A DNA stretch of 64,000 nucleotides. Source: Costus lasius. Taxonomy: Eukaryota > Streptophyta > Magnoliopsida > Zingiberales > Costaceae. The stretch is taken from assembly GCA_027563935.2 (NCBI GenBank), contig CM050446.2:33359501-33423500 (forward strand). Reading direction: 5' to 3'. The translations under genes and the position numbers were made by a program. Shown here in pieces: positions 35,552 to 46,425 of this stretch (position 1 is its first letter; every line of letters begins with the position of its first letter). Under the pieces are notes generated by a model, which searched no databases, had not been told where the DNA came from, and saw only the letters and a program-made list of their open reading frames with translations.

Positions 35552-37290
35552 TGTAACGTTGCAAAATTTTAATAAGTGAAATAATGGGTGGGACAGGACA
35601 CAGCTGTCCCATCCCATCCCACTCTCCCTTGCTTCCCATCCCACTCCTCTCTTCTCCCCTATCTCCCCCTTCCTCCTGATCTTCGCCACCGTCGAACCCA
35701 CCTGTCCTCCTCCTCCTCATGCATCTTCCCTTCTCAGCCTCCCTTCCACCTAACTCCGGCCGCTGCTCCGACGGCCAGATCCGACGAAAGCTCCCCTCCT
35801 CTTCCACGCGAACGCAGGCGACGAGAAGTGCTAGAAGCCATAGATCCGGTGCAACCTCCGCCTCTGACGGCTCCAGCGGGTTCCTTCATCTCCGGCGAGC
35901 ATTTCCGCCGCCTTCTAGTTCATTTTCGGGCGTTGTCTCCTCCAACTCCGGCGACATTTGCGAACGACGCCGCCGGCGGTTTTCCCTCGATTTTCGGCGA
36001 TCCAAGCATCCATTCGCAGAATCGGTTGTACGATCAAAACCCTCTCGTCATTGGCTTCCTTTAGGCTACTGGAAAGCTCCGCCCTGCCACCGTATTTACT
36101 GTTCCGGCGATCGCCGCCGGCGAGCTTTTCCGGCAAAGTTTCGGCGAACTCTGATGACCGCGACTGCGACTTCAGGCGCGCGCGTGGGGTTATTCTGGAC
36201 GTATATAACTGGTTGGATCTTGCTCAGACCTACAGGAACTAGGTAGGGTTCTAACCTCCTTCTATTGTTCGGTGCCAAACTGCATGCGTAGATAGCGGCA
36301 CCATCTTCTTGTTGTCTATATCTGATTATTACCTTCGTATACCCTTTGAGATCTATATCCTGTCATTGTGTCATATGGATGCTTGCATGTTGTCTGATTT
36401 TATGTTTCGGTGTATGATATTGTTGTTGGTAGATTTATATGTAGTACATATATATTTTGGCTGTCTCTACAGCCAGCTTGTGTTGATGTTGGGATAGACG
36501 GATAGGTCTGACTGGGATAGTCCACCTTCCGAGATCCTTGTGATTTTGGCCATTGGTAGTAGTCATGGATGCAGTCTGTGTGAGCCCATGGACTACAGGC
36601 CTCCGGATGGGTCATAGTCGAATGTCGTGGGACTCGGCATTCCGGGTGATCTGGGTGTAGGACGCTACACCGGCGGACTGTCGACAGACAGTCGTTTCTA
36701 CCGTTAGCTGGCGGTAGGAACCACTCTTTGAGTGCATGTCCTACGGGACATTTGGCACAACTGGATTTCCACTTGCATGCTGTACTTTCTGTATTTACTT
36801 AGTCGGGTTATATTTACTTATAGTGCACTTCTGTTTACTAATTATTGTTAAATTCTCCTTACTCTTATATGCACCATTTACTTATTAAATCCTACTTAAA
36901 CTCCCGGCTAACTCCCCTTGCCTTGCCTCCAGATTCAGGCTCGGCTCCCTCTGGTGCGCAGTAGATAGATAGGTAGATTATCTTCCCTATCATGTGTTGT
37001 ATTTTTCTTATGTGTCGCACGTGTTATTTGTTATTGTCGTATTTCGAGGATTATATCTGATGAGATTGTATTTATCTGGTCATGGACCAGTGTGGATTTG
37101 TGGGCCAGGACTGTTCGGCCCTGTGTGTATTGTTGACTTTGACCGCTGCGTCGGTCTGATGTGTATTTTTATCTATGTGGATTTCGTCGTTTATGTTATT
37201 TGTCGTATTGTGTGGTATGCTGGATCTGTATGGCCTTGCAGGTCCATTATTTGCCGCATCCTGAGGCTGGGAGAGTCTTGGGGCGTGACA
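35552..37290 (+). repeat. 3' LTR of the Tekay-like element
   Basis: A 1739-bp intact LTR with ends TGTAACGTT and GGCGTGACA. It is preceded by GAGGACCAAATTCTTATAAG and a degraded purine tract (GTTGTGAGTAT), where relatives have AAGGGGGGAGAAT. It is followed by TSD CTGCA. Confidence 0.94.
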
Positions 37291-37296
37291 CTGCAC

Positions 37297-37690
37297 CTGC
37301 TCCAAACACAGCCCGAAATCTCCAGCCTGAGTCCCTGCTCCTGCTCCAAGCCCCTGCTCCCTACTCCTGCTCTGCTCCAGCCTAAAATCTCCCTGCTCCT
37401 GCTCCAAGTCTTCTTCTTCAAAAGGATCCTTCTCAGGTAATCTCCCTGCTCCTCCTGTACATTTTCTTCTTCAGTTCTTAGGATGCTGAGTCCCTGCTCC
37501 TGCTCCAAACGCAGCCTGAAGTCTCCAGCCGAGTCCCTGCTCCTGCTCCAAGCCCCTGCTCCCTACTCCTGCTCCTGCTCCAGCCTAAAATCTCCCTGCT
37601 CCTGCTCCAAGTCCTCTTCTTCAAAAGGGTCCTTCTCAGGTAATCTCCCTGCTCCTGTACATTTTCTTCTTCAGTTCTTAGGATGCTGAA
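37297..37690 (+). repeat. Two tandem copies of a ~196-bp CT-rich exon-like unit
   Basis: The unit CTGCTCCAAAC..GGATGCTGA occurs at about 37297-37489 and 37497-37690. Each contains many CCTGCTCCTGCTCC blocks, a splice-donor-like TTCTCAGGTAATC and an acceptor-like TTCTTCTTCAG followed by TTCTTAGGATGCTGA. It belongs to the Harbinger leader region. Confidence 0.8.
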
Positions 37691-39795
37691 CTAATTTCCT
37701 ATCAGATTTGATATCCATTCATGAGTTATTCCATAATTGAGAACATGTTCTTACTTCTTATTGACGTTTAAGGGAACCTAAAACCTTTTTTTATGAGATT
37801 AGAGTTTTCTTCAGCAAGAAGAATCTGTTTCTTATCATGAATATGCAATTTTTATCTTGACGTATTAAATTTTAATATAAAAGATTAAACTTGGTTTATG
37901 CTACATTAAGTGTAATCTCAAGAGAGTTGTCTGGTAGTAGCTGATGTTTTGCTCGTAATTTGTAGATGATTCGTGGCTGTTAAAACCTCAGTTTTTTTGT
38001 GTCGTACTTGTGTGGATTTATTATCTCTTACTGTAAATACGAAAGGATCTATTCATGGTCAAGCTTGTGTCGTATTTGTGTCATTTATGTATGATGATTG
38101 ATGACCTGTGTTGGATGGGAAGAGAGTTAGACAAGAGATTAGTTAGTATGATTCTGGGCAAATGAATGAATATAGAGAAGTAGGAATAAAGAATTGCTTA
38201 AATAATTGAAAAGTAGAGATTATTTCTAGATAAACAAGAAAGTGGAGAACATGGAAATGAGAAGTTGAGTCCATGTTCAGTGATGTGTTACAGGGGCTTG
38301 GTCTAAATTAAAATGGATCACAAAGCAAAGTGGAATTAAATAAGGATAGTGTTGTAATATATCTATGTGAGTAAAATCAATCTATGCACAGTCTTGGTTA
38401 AAGTTTGATATTGGATTTGATACGTTCAATTGTTGCATATGCTTGTAAACTTAAAAGAGTTGAGCAATGGTGATACGTCCCTTGTTATGTGAAACCTTGG
38501 AGAAGCAAGAGTTGAGCAATGGTGCCATCAATATATTTAAGTGATTTTCTTTGAAAGAAGGAACTTCTGGTGAGGTAGGAGTCCATCTCTATCCTGGTAT
38601 TAGTTAGATGTTTTACATGTTTAGAAAATGAATACGTGATTCCTTATCATTCTGTTGTTTTACTTGAAAATCTGATGTGCTCCTGCATTTTCATCCATTG
38701 ATGCATACTTGTGAATGGATATGTTTGGTTGTAAATGGTGAATAGTATAGTTAATTATGTTCAGCTTAATATTCATTGGCTTAATGTATGAAAGTTATCA
38801 TATTTCAAATATTGAGTCCTTGATATGGATGATGGTAATATACGTTGTAATATTGTAAAAGAGATCTTTGTGGCTAGCTAATGGATGCTAGAGGATGCTC
38901 TAAATATACCATTGAAACATAGTTTGTATCTGAGGCCCTGCATCGGTTATGGGGTTACTTTAAGAGGTAATTTTGTGTTAGGAAATAGTATGTAAAATTA
39001 AAATTTTTATGGCATGCACAATGAAAGTTATTATACTAACCAAATATGGCATTTTCTAAATGTAACCAAGCTTATTGCCACTAATACGGAAGACAAATTG
39101 CACGATTGTGGTCAAAATGGAGTTCAACTTTGATATTGCTAACCAAATTATACATTTCCATAGTGACCAAGGTCTATGATCTGTATGAGAAGAAAGAGAT
39201 ATATGATAGATCAAGCAAAAACCAAGATGAAGGACAACTTTTTTTTCTTGAGATGGGAACCAAACAAATATCTTCTAGTAACATCAAAACACAATAATAC
39301 AAGGCACAGAAATTCCAAAAGTAATTAATTGATCACCTTATTTGAACTCAATAAATTTAAGAGTTTAGTCTAAAAAACCACCTTGAGAATCTTATAGGTG
39401 AAAAGATTTTCACTAACCATTTATAGGCATTGTCTCAAGCGTTCATAACACTCTTAACATACGGCTTCCTTAGAGGGAAAGAAGGGGAAAGAAAAGAAAA
39501 TTCATTTTCCTCCTTCCCTCAAAGGGAAAGAACAAGAAGGATGGAAAACACATTACTTTGCTCTTTTGCTTAGTCCCCAAATTGTGATAATAGATAACAG
39601 TAGTATTTGTGAAAAGTTACTACTTTGTTTAGTTGTAGTAAGTGGTTACTCTTCTTAAAACTATCATTACACTTTTTGTTTCTTGTTACGATTAAATTGT
39701 AGCATGTATTGATCAATTTTTATGTTTAATAGTCTTATCTTAATAGTTTAATAGTTTAGGGTACTAAAAGTCTTATTTTTATTTTTCAAGCTTCT
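37691..39795 (+). other. Harbinger 5' leader or intron, no coding seen
   Basis: An AT-rich stretch within the Harbinger element, between its CT-rich leader and the Myb-like exon. No domain was readable on either strand. It may be a long 5' intron. The TTTTTCAAG at about 39783-39790 could be its acceptor. Confidence 0.45.
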
Positions 39796-40968
39796 ATGGT
39801 ACCAAAATCCAAACCTAAGGCCGTATGGAACATGCAAACCACCATGCTATTTTGTGATATATGTATTACTGCTATTGGAAAAAAAATATGCGGCCTAGAA
39901 CACATTTTAACGCACAAGGGTGGAAGTTCGTAATAGAGAATTTTCAAGAACTAAGTGGGATGAATTATGACAAATTACAATTAAAGAATAGATGAGATCA
40001 AATGAAGGCGGACTGGAAACTGTGGAAGGAATTGAAAGGGAGGGAAACTGGATTAGGCTGGGATGCACGGTTAGATACAGTTGATGCAACCCCAGAATGG
40101 TGGGCTAACAAAATTGTGGTATGAAAGTATTTCTTATTTTTAATTTTATAGTTATATTTAACAGTGTGTTATACTTCTCTTTCAAATATTTTCAATCTAA
40201 TTTTATAGGATTGCATTGGAGCTATCGATGACACACATATAGATGCAGTTATACCGATTAGAGATCAGTTGCCATTTATAGGAAGAAAAAGCCGACCAAC
40301 CCAAAATATCCTAGCTGTATGTTCTTTTGACATGAAATTTATATATGTATTAGCTGGATTTGAAGGTTCAGCTCATGATGCTCGTGTTCTTTCAAGAGCA
40401 ATCAATACACCAAATTTAAGGTTTCCACACCCTCCTCCAGGTATGATGCTATTTGTTATGAATATCATTTTTATTAAATTAAATATCATGTTAATTGACA
40501 TACTATATGAAATTTACAGGAAAATATTACTTAGTTGATGCTGGTTATACACAGATGCGTGGGTATCTTGGCCCTTATAGAGGAGTAAGATATCATCTTC
40601 AGGAATATCAACAAGGGCGCCCACCACAAGGGCTGAAAGAAGTATTTAATAAGACACACTCATCTCTTAGAAGTTGCATTGAAAGATGTTTTGGAGTGTG
40701 GAAGAAGAGATGAGATGTATTACGTGATATGCCATCCTTTCCATATTGAACACAGGTAAACATTGTAGTTGCAACAATGGCACTACATAATTATATTAGG
40801 CAATCAACAAACTCAGATGAGTTATTTCAAGAAATTGATGTTAATCCTGATTTGGGTGTGGAGGATAATTCTGAAGAAAATGAGACTAATACATCTGAAA
40901 TAGATTCTACGGATATAAATATGATTCGTAATCAGATTGCTTTGAGTATCATGGCATCAAATGTGTAG
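39796..40968 (+). pseudogene. Harbinger Myb/SANT-like domain plus DDE transposase
   Basis: From ATG 39796: a WNMQTTMLFCDIC start, then, after a one-base frame change near 39918, FQELSGMNYDKLQLKNR, a TGA where relatives have Trp, and WKLWKELKGRETGLGWD. This is a Myb/SANT-like (PF12776-type) DNA-binding domain. A short intron (about 40119-40208) follows. The transposase then begins at DCIGAIDDTHID (first catalytic Asp), with GRKSRPTQNILAVCSFD and FEGSAHDARVL. A second intron is at 40441-40519. Next come KYYLVDAGY (second Asp) and RCFGVWKKR (Glu region), a TGA where relatives have Trp, another stop near 40748, and MALHNYIRQ to the end. The usual helix-turn-helix N-terminus of the transposase is absent, so the Myb-like exon is joined directly to the DDE core. 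It is broken and non-functional. Confidence 0.85.
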
Positions 40969-41284
40969 TGTAGTATGTGATTTGGTTGTTTAAATATTGT
41001 ATTTAATATGGTATTAGACTTAAACACTATTTTGTATGTGAAAAATACTATTTGTGTTGTATGAGACAATTGTTGTTTAAATTTATAATTATGTTAAAAA
41101 ATTTTGCTTAATTTAATACAAAATAGTGCTTAATTTCTGTTGACCAGCAATTGAGTTTCCCTTCTCTCAGCCAGCTACTTTTCAACCAGCAATGGTAGTT
41201 TCCCAAACAGCTTCTGCTTCTCTCAACCAACACTTCTCCAACCAGCAGCCAGCAGAAGCAGAATCAGCCCCAAACTGGCCCTGT

Positions 41285-42199
41285 GTCCCTTGTTCTTGAA
41301 CCATTGGTTGTGTGACTTGTGTCTCTTGTGTAGAATCTAGACTTGAACAAACTTCATCTGTTTGCATATTTTATTCTGGCATCTACAATATAAATATAAT
41401 GAGAATAAGTATCAATATAACACAATAGAATATAAATATTATACATTTATTAAAAATTTAAAAACTTACATTTGAAGTTACTAATGTATATGCCAACTTG
41501 CTACTCTTTTAGTCTTTTTGTTGTAGAGAGTCAAGCTATAGAGGGATTAGGGTTTTTTGAGGGCGAGGCTCGAAGGAAACTTGGGGACTCGGAGAGATGA
41601 AGAGTTAGAAGAGAAAGGGAAATGACATGGCCCAGAGCCTTGTTTTTATGGTGGGGAGGGCATGGCTTAGAGGATGGAGGGGAGGGCATAACTCAAATGG
41701 CAAACGCTTGATGGAGCTAATGAGTGATGAGGCCGGGAGGATGGAGGGGAGACGGGAAGGAGGGCCGACTATCGATGGGAGCAGAGAGGGCGAAGGAGTT
41801 AGGGTTTTTCGTTTTTTCTTAAGAGTGAGGTTGGAGAGTGGAGATGGACGGGCGATAGCATGATTGACTTATTTGAGGGAATAAATGAATTGGGTTTAGG
41901 GTAATGGGTAATGGGTAATTGAGTAGTGGGATATTGGATTTATTCATTTAGAATTATTATTATTATTATATATATATATATGGATAATAGGATATAATGT
42001 ATATTATATATTTTAAAATAGATTTTGGTATAATTGATTTTTTTACCAAATCAACAAGTTTATAATCGAACCAAATACCAAAATTTATAAAACTTAACAC
42101 TGAAACTAAAATCGAATTTATTTTTACCAAACCGAAATTACCGAATTTGTCGGTAAATTGATAAAACCGAATTTACCGACACCGAATGCTTACCCCCTA
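41285..42199 (-). mobile_element. Probable 5' end of hAT-A: first exon remnant and terminus
   Basis: The plus-strand right edge ends GCTTACCCCCTA. Read inward on the minus strand it is TAGGGGGTAAGCATTCGG followed by TCGGTAAATTCGGTTT-like sequence, a typical plant hAT end. Inward lie a leader with CATTACCCTAAACCC (near 41895-41910), a second telo-box-like AAAACCCTAATCCC (near 41545), a possible donor (GTAAGT near 41467) and acceptor (TTGTAG near 41380), and a short frame from ATG 41367 (MQTDEVCSSLDSTQ) up to the Harbinger edge. I infer that this is the severed N-terminus of the transposase at 4180-6153. No partner terminus was found on the left side of the window. Confidence 0.5.
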
Positions 42200-42771
42200 C
42201 CTGTGATTTGTATCTTATATAGTTATGTTGTGTGATGCATTTGATACATGCTTGTATGATATATGTCATGACACTTTGTGATCTGTGATTAGCTGATTAT
42301 AGCCAGGGGTTGAGCTTTGTATGCTAGTGGAGTATGTGTTTATACCAGAGGCCATGTATTGGCTATGAGACCGGTTGTTTCAATTACCAATTTGGAGTCC
42401 TTCGAGATTGTTTAGGGTTTCCTAGATGTTGGATACAACATTGTTGAGCTGGTAGTCAGAGAGCAGTTATTTCATCATGTGAGCGACGATGAAAATACTC
42501 TTGATAAGAGTGCAGACTCATAATAGAATTGTTTATGGTCATTGCTCTTGATTGCACAACATTGTGTTTATTTGTGTTGGACATCATCATGTACAGATAT
42601 GTTGTTGAGTATGATTTTGGTTATGGTGTAGTTTGATGTATTGATGTCTCACATTTTTATAGTCTTTTAGACTTACATTTACCAGTGAATCAAGACATAT
42701 TTTCGTATTTTTTACATCTCTTTCCATCTTATTTCATTGATTTCCTTTAGAAGCTTCACTTCTTGTCATGT
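42200..42771. other. Unassigned sequence right of hAT-A
   Basis: No gene, RNA or terminal repeat recognised. TG-rich phrases such as GATGCATTTGATACATGC recall LTR leaders, but nothing decisive is visible. Confidence 0.35.
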
Positions 42772-44472
42772 TGATGAATACAGGATAATTCACTCACTTT
42801 TGGAATTATTTGGAGGTATATTTATGTCCCCGAGTGAATCAGGAACCTTGACGAGAAGTTTCGCTTCAAACGGAGCTAATTTCTAGAATTACGGCCGAGG
42901 CCCTAATCTGCATTATGGCCGTAATTTCCAGTTTGAATCCTCAAGAAGTCCATTTTTATTCAAGCACAATCATATTCCGAAGGCGTGCCCTCAATTTTCT
43001 TGAAAGAAGCCTTTCGAATGACGGAAAGTTCAATAGAAGATGTTACGGGTATAGCCGGGATTCATGTCAAGTCAAGTCAAAGGTCAAATCATAATAGCCG
43101 TCGGCAACTTTTGATACCATAATATGGCCGGGATTCATGTCAAGTCAAAGGTCAAATCATACGCAAAATTTCAGACGAAACGGGTTCACTACAGAAATTA
43201 CCACCGTGCCCATAATTCTCATTACACCCGTAATGGTGTCAAGAGCATTAAGTATATCGGAGGGCTGCAATAAATGGGTCATAACTTTTCCGTTACAACT
43301 CCAAATTGGACGTTTTTGGTGTCATTACGACGAGTATTTAATGGCCCTTAAGTGTGTAAACGTTTTAGGAGCCGAAGAGAATCGACGCCGACATTACAGC
43401 CATGCCCGTAATCTCCATTACACCCATAATCTCTCTTGTGCACTCCAAACCTTAAAGAGCCATAACTTTGTCATTATAGCTCCGTTTTTGACGTTTAATG
43501 TGTCAAAACGTAGCTAATTGAAAGATCCATCAATACATGCGTTCATATTCTGGATCAGATTCTATAAAAAGGGAAAAATGCCCCTTGGAAGAATGACGGG
43601 TCTTGGCTTTGTGTGAAGTTCTTGGAGAAAGTTTGGGAGAAAAAGCTTTCTTGTGCATCCATTCCAAAAGGCTTGGAGGAAGAAGATTTCAATCCTTTTA
43701 GAAGAGTTTGTAGTCTTTTATCTTTAAGTCTTTCTTATATTTTGTTCTTCTTCTAGAGTTTTGTACTTAAACGACGCTATGATAGCGTAATCCTTTTGTC
43801 GGAACTAAGGGTGAAGTCTCGTTGTTTGTATCTCATTCTCAAACTTGTTATTTCAAAGCAAATGCAAATTTTACTTGTGTTTATTCGTTCTATGCCGTTT
43901 TATTGCTAGAATTACCTTGATCACATAATCTCTTTTCTCGGGCATCGCAAGAAGGACCGAAAGGTGAATTGCGATGTTGGATCTGCTAGTTCGAACATAC
44001 TCTGACCTGTCAAGAAATTGGACAGGATTTGTATGAGGAATTTCATAGTATCTCTGAACCCATTGGATCAATCTAGGTACGGTGAGCCACGAAAGTAGGA
44101 CGCCGATCTAGATTGATACCGGATTACACCGTCGAAAGAGGCTAATCTGTACCTTTTGATACTTCCTTGAGCATTTTTAAAATCGCTTTGCTATAATTTT
44201 GACTTGTTTGAATTTGAGATCCATCAACGAGACGAACCCGATGTTCCGATATCTCTAACCCCTGTTTTTCCCCTCGAAGCTTTCTCTTGCCAGATTCGGT
44301 TTACTTTGAGTTGTAATTGCTTTACTTTTGATAATTCCAAACTACTTAATCCATTTGTCTAGCTACTAGTTCATAATCTTTTGGTACTTGATCACTGTCC
44401 CTGTGGGATCGACATCTGAAGTACTACACGACAAAACCGTCACGCTTGCGGTTAGTTGTGCGTTAGTACGGC
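42772..44472 (+). repeat. Tat-like LTR remnant with palindrome modules
   Basis: A TATA-like CTATAAAAAGGG near 43561 lies downstream of three short palindrome modules (42895-42930, 43195-43232, 43395-43432). The end carries CCCTGTGGGATCGACATCTG followed by ACTACACGACAAAACCGT and GCTTGCGG. The same arrangement (CTGTGGGTTCGATATC, then CTTGCGG) is found in the LTR at 15827-17859. No primer-binding site follows, because another LTR starts at 44473. The left edge is a guess. Confidence 0.45.
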
Positions 44473-46331
44473 TGATGACACCGAAATTCATCGTGATTTC
44501 TATGCCATTTTATTGATATTTATGTGTCATATTCATAGACTTTGCTTATTTTTACGCCATATTTTATTAATATCTGCGGAATCTACACTCTTTTCTGTTT
44601 TTGATGATTTTCAGGCAAAAAGGCATATTTTTCAGTCGATTTCGAGCAATCCAAGTGCATAATCGAACTCACTACATCAAAAGAAGTTCACACGTCAAAT
44701 TTCAGAAGATTTGGAGCTTCAGAGGAAATTACGGCACCCCCAACAAATGCTTTACGGTACCGTAATTTGAAGCTTTAATCGGGCAGAGAATCGTTGAACA
44801 TTACGGCACAACCGTAAATATCTTTACGGTGCCGTAATTAATAGGCGTTTTTGGACAGAGACTTTGAGACACTTACGGCACTACCATAATCCTCTCTACG
44901 GCACCGTAATTCTAGTCGATTTTCCACCCGAGAGATTGTTCACATTACGACACTACCGTAAAGAACAATACGGTACCGTAATCCCAGAAGAATTTCACGC
45001 GAGAGCTCGCTGTCAAGATTACGGCCCTGCCGTAAGGATCATTACGGCCGTAATTTCATCGCTGCTTGCGACTTTCCCGGTCAACTCAGAAGTCCGATTT
45101 TTATGTAGATGATTTCAAACGATCCAGGCGTTTAAAAGGGAAGCTGTAAGAAGGAGAAAGGGAGCCATCGACGAGACGAAGCCAAGCACACCAAAAGCCC
45201 CAATTTTGATCCACCGGCCAGAGAGAAATCAGAGTTCACGCCGCCGCCTAGGGTTCCGCCGCCGCGACCAATTCTGAGCATCTCCAGCCGTGAAATTTGA
45301 GTGGAAGCTACGCATAGAGGAGAAGAAGACACCCCTGAAGTTTCAACGTGATCAGAGATCAGACGGAGGAGAAATCACCAGAAAACCGAGCGCTGCCGTT
45401 GTTCTCCCAGATTACGGCCGTAAACATCTTTACGGCCGTACCGTAATTTTTACTCCTCCTCTATTTCGATTTTCTTCATCATGAATCATTGTAATCTTCC
45501 CTCTATGATAGCTTAAACCTCTTTTGGGACATGGGGGAGTAATTCACTTGAGTTTTAATGACTAGATATATCTTTCTATTATTTCATCTTGTTTAATCTT
45601 AGCATGATGATTTTACTCATGTGATGTTTTGTCCTTAGACTCTCCTTAGATCTATATTACTATTTGTGTTTTAGAATTTTCGCTATTGACTGAAAAGTAA
45701 TTGCTTGAGGATTTGGAATCCTAGAATTGTATGATAGGAACCCCTTTTAAGTTAGTTCTTATTTGTTTGATTCTAGTAAGCTAACTACCATGATAATAAT
45801 ATAAATATAGGATTGAGTCTAAGCTTTCAAATGTGGAGATCTTGTGCGAAAGCAAAGATTGGAATGTTAGAGAATCTTGAGTAAAACTAGTGTCGAGATT
45901 CGGATGCACGAAAGTGATCCTTGAGATTCCACTAGATATTATCGACTTAGAACTCGGATGCACGAAAGTTATCCTTGAGTTCTCAGTTGATGATTTACTT
46001 ATCATTAGCATTGGGACAACTCTTGCTCAAGAGCGAAGATTTATCCCTGCATGGTTGTCTGCACAAAAGTGAGATAATCCTTTTATCCAAGTAAATTGCA
46101 TCTTTGTCATGTTGAAATTAAACTGATGAAATCTCTATTCATATCTAGTCATAAAAATTAAAGTGAACGAAACCCTAGTCCTAACTTCTCTCTCTGATAA
46201 TTCCGTTTTAGCGCTTTGGTCTTCGTTTGCTAGTTTACACTCTTTCGATTGCCTAGATAGTGAAAAATCAATTATTTGGTACTCAGCAGCATAGGTCCAT
46301 GTGGATTCGATACTTTCTTTATTACTACTAG
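44473..46331 (+). repeat. LTR of the Tat-like family, 3'-truncated
   Basis: It starts TGATGACACCGAAATTC and follows the minus-strand reading of 15827-17859, for example CATAGACTTTGCTTATTTTTA, GGAATCTACACTC and the AACGAAACCCTAGTC region. It includes a palindrome array (44725-45065), a TTTAAAAGGGAAG TATA-like box near 45130 and the CTTTGGTCTTCG block. It breaks off near 46331, shortly after GATTCGATACTTTC, so roughly the last 190 bp of the LTR are missing. It is a second, older family member in the opposite orientation. Confidence 0.7.
44725..45065. repeat. Palindrome array ATTACGG..CCGTAAT (third LTR copy)
   Basis: Five modules about 55-65 bp apart, such as ATTACGGCAC..GTAAATATC with TTTACGGTGCCGTAATT, and TTACGACACTACCGTAAAG with TACGGTACCGTAATC. 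One further palindrome pair lies at 45408-45446, downstream of the TATA-like box. Confidence 0.8.
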
Positions 46332-46425
46332 TATCAATTATTTGGTACTCAGCAGCATAGGTCCATTGAGGAGATTGACGTTGTAATTCCTACTTAGCCC
46401 ACTTGAGGAGATTGACATTGTCGGA
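46268..46425. repeat. Two short tandem-type duplications at an LTR break
   Basis: TCAATTATTTGGTACTCAGC and its continuation (33 bp) occur at 46268-46300 and again at 46334-46366. Directly after, TTGAGGAGATTGAC occurs at about 46366 and again near 46402. Both sit where the Tat-like LTR is broken. Confidence 0.85.

Larger units (their letters stand above)
27501..37290 (+). mobile_element. Tekay-like chromovirus (Ty3/gypsy) with nested insertions
   Basis: The LTRs start TGTAACGTT and end GGCGTGACA or GGTGTGACA. A perfect TSD CTGCA lies at 27496-27500 and 37291-37295. The tRNA-Met primer site is at 31200-31211. Gag is reduced to a fragment. Protease, RT and the start of RNase H are missing, replaced by a pararetrovirus-like fragment. 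RNase H end, integrase and a C-terminal chromodomain-like segment remain (33655-35459). A solo LTR is inserted in the 5' LTR. It is inactive, but its LTRs remain very similar by eye, so it is relatively young. Confidence 0.93.
26841..41281 (+). mobile_element. PIF/Harbinger-like transposon with nested Tekay element
   Basis: Termini GGCTACGTTTGGGGCTG (left) and GGGCCAGTTTGGGGCTG (right, read inward) resemble the GGG..GTTTGGGGCTG ends of plant PIF/Harbinger elements, with second copies of GTTTGGGGCGGCTGG-like sequence nearby. The flanking triplets are TGT at 26838-26840 and 41282-41284. Harbinger elements make 3-bp duplications, although TWA is more usual. The element carries a Myb-like domain and a DDE transposase (39796-40968). 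The Tekay element occupies 27501-37290, so the original length was about 4.6 kb. The left part (26841-27500) is pyrimidine-rich leader sequence. Confidence 0.65.

Noticed and set aside
41960..41980. (AT)n tract as possible origin or regulatory element
   Set aside because: A simple microsatellite in an AT-rich transposon end; nothing else supports a function.
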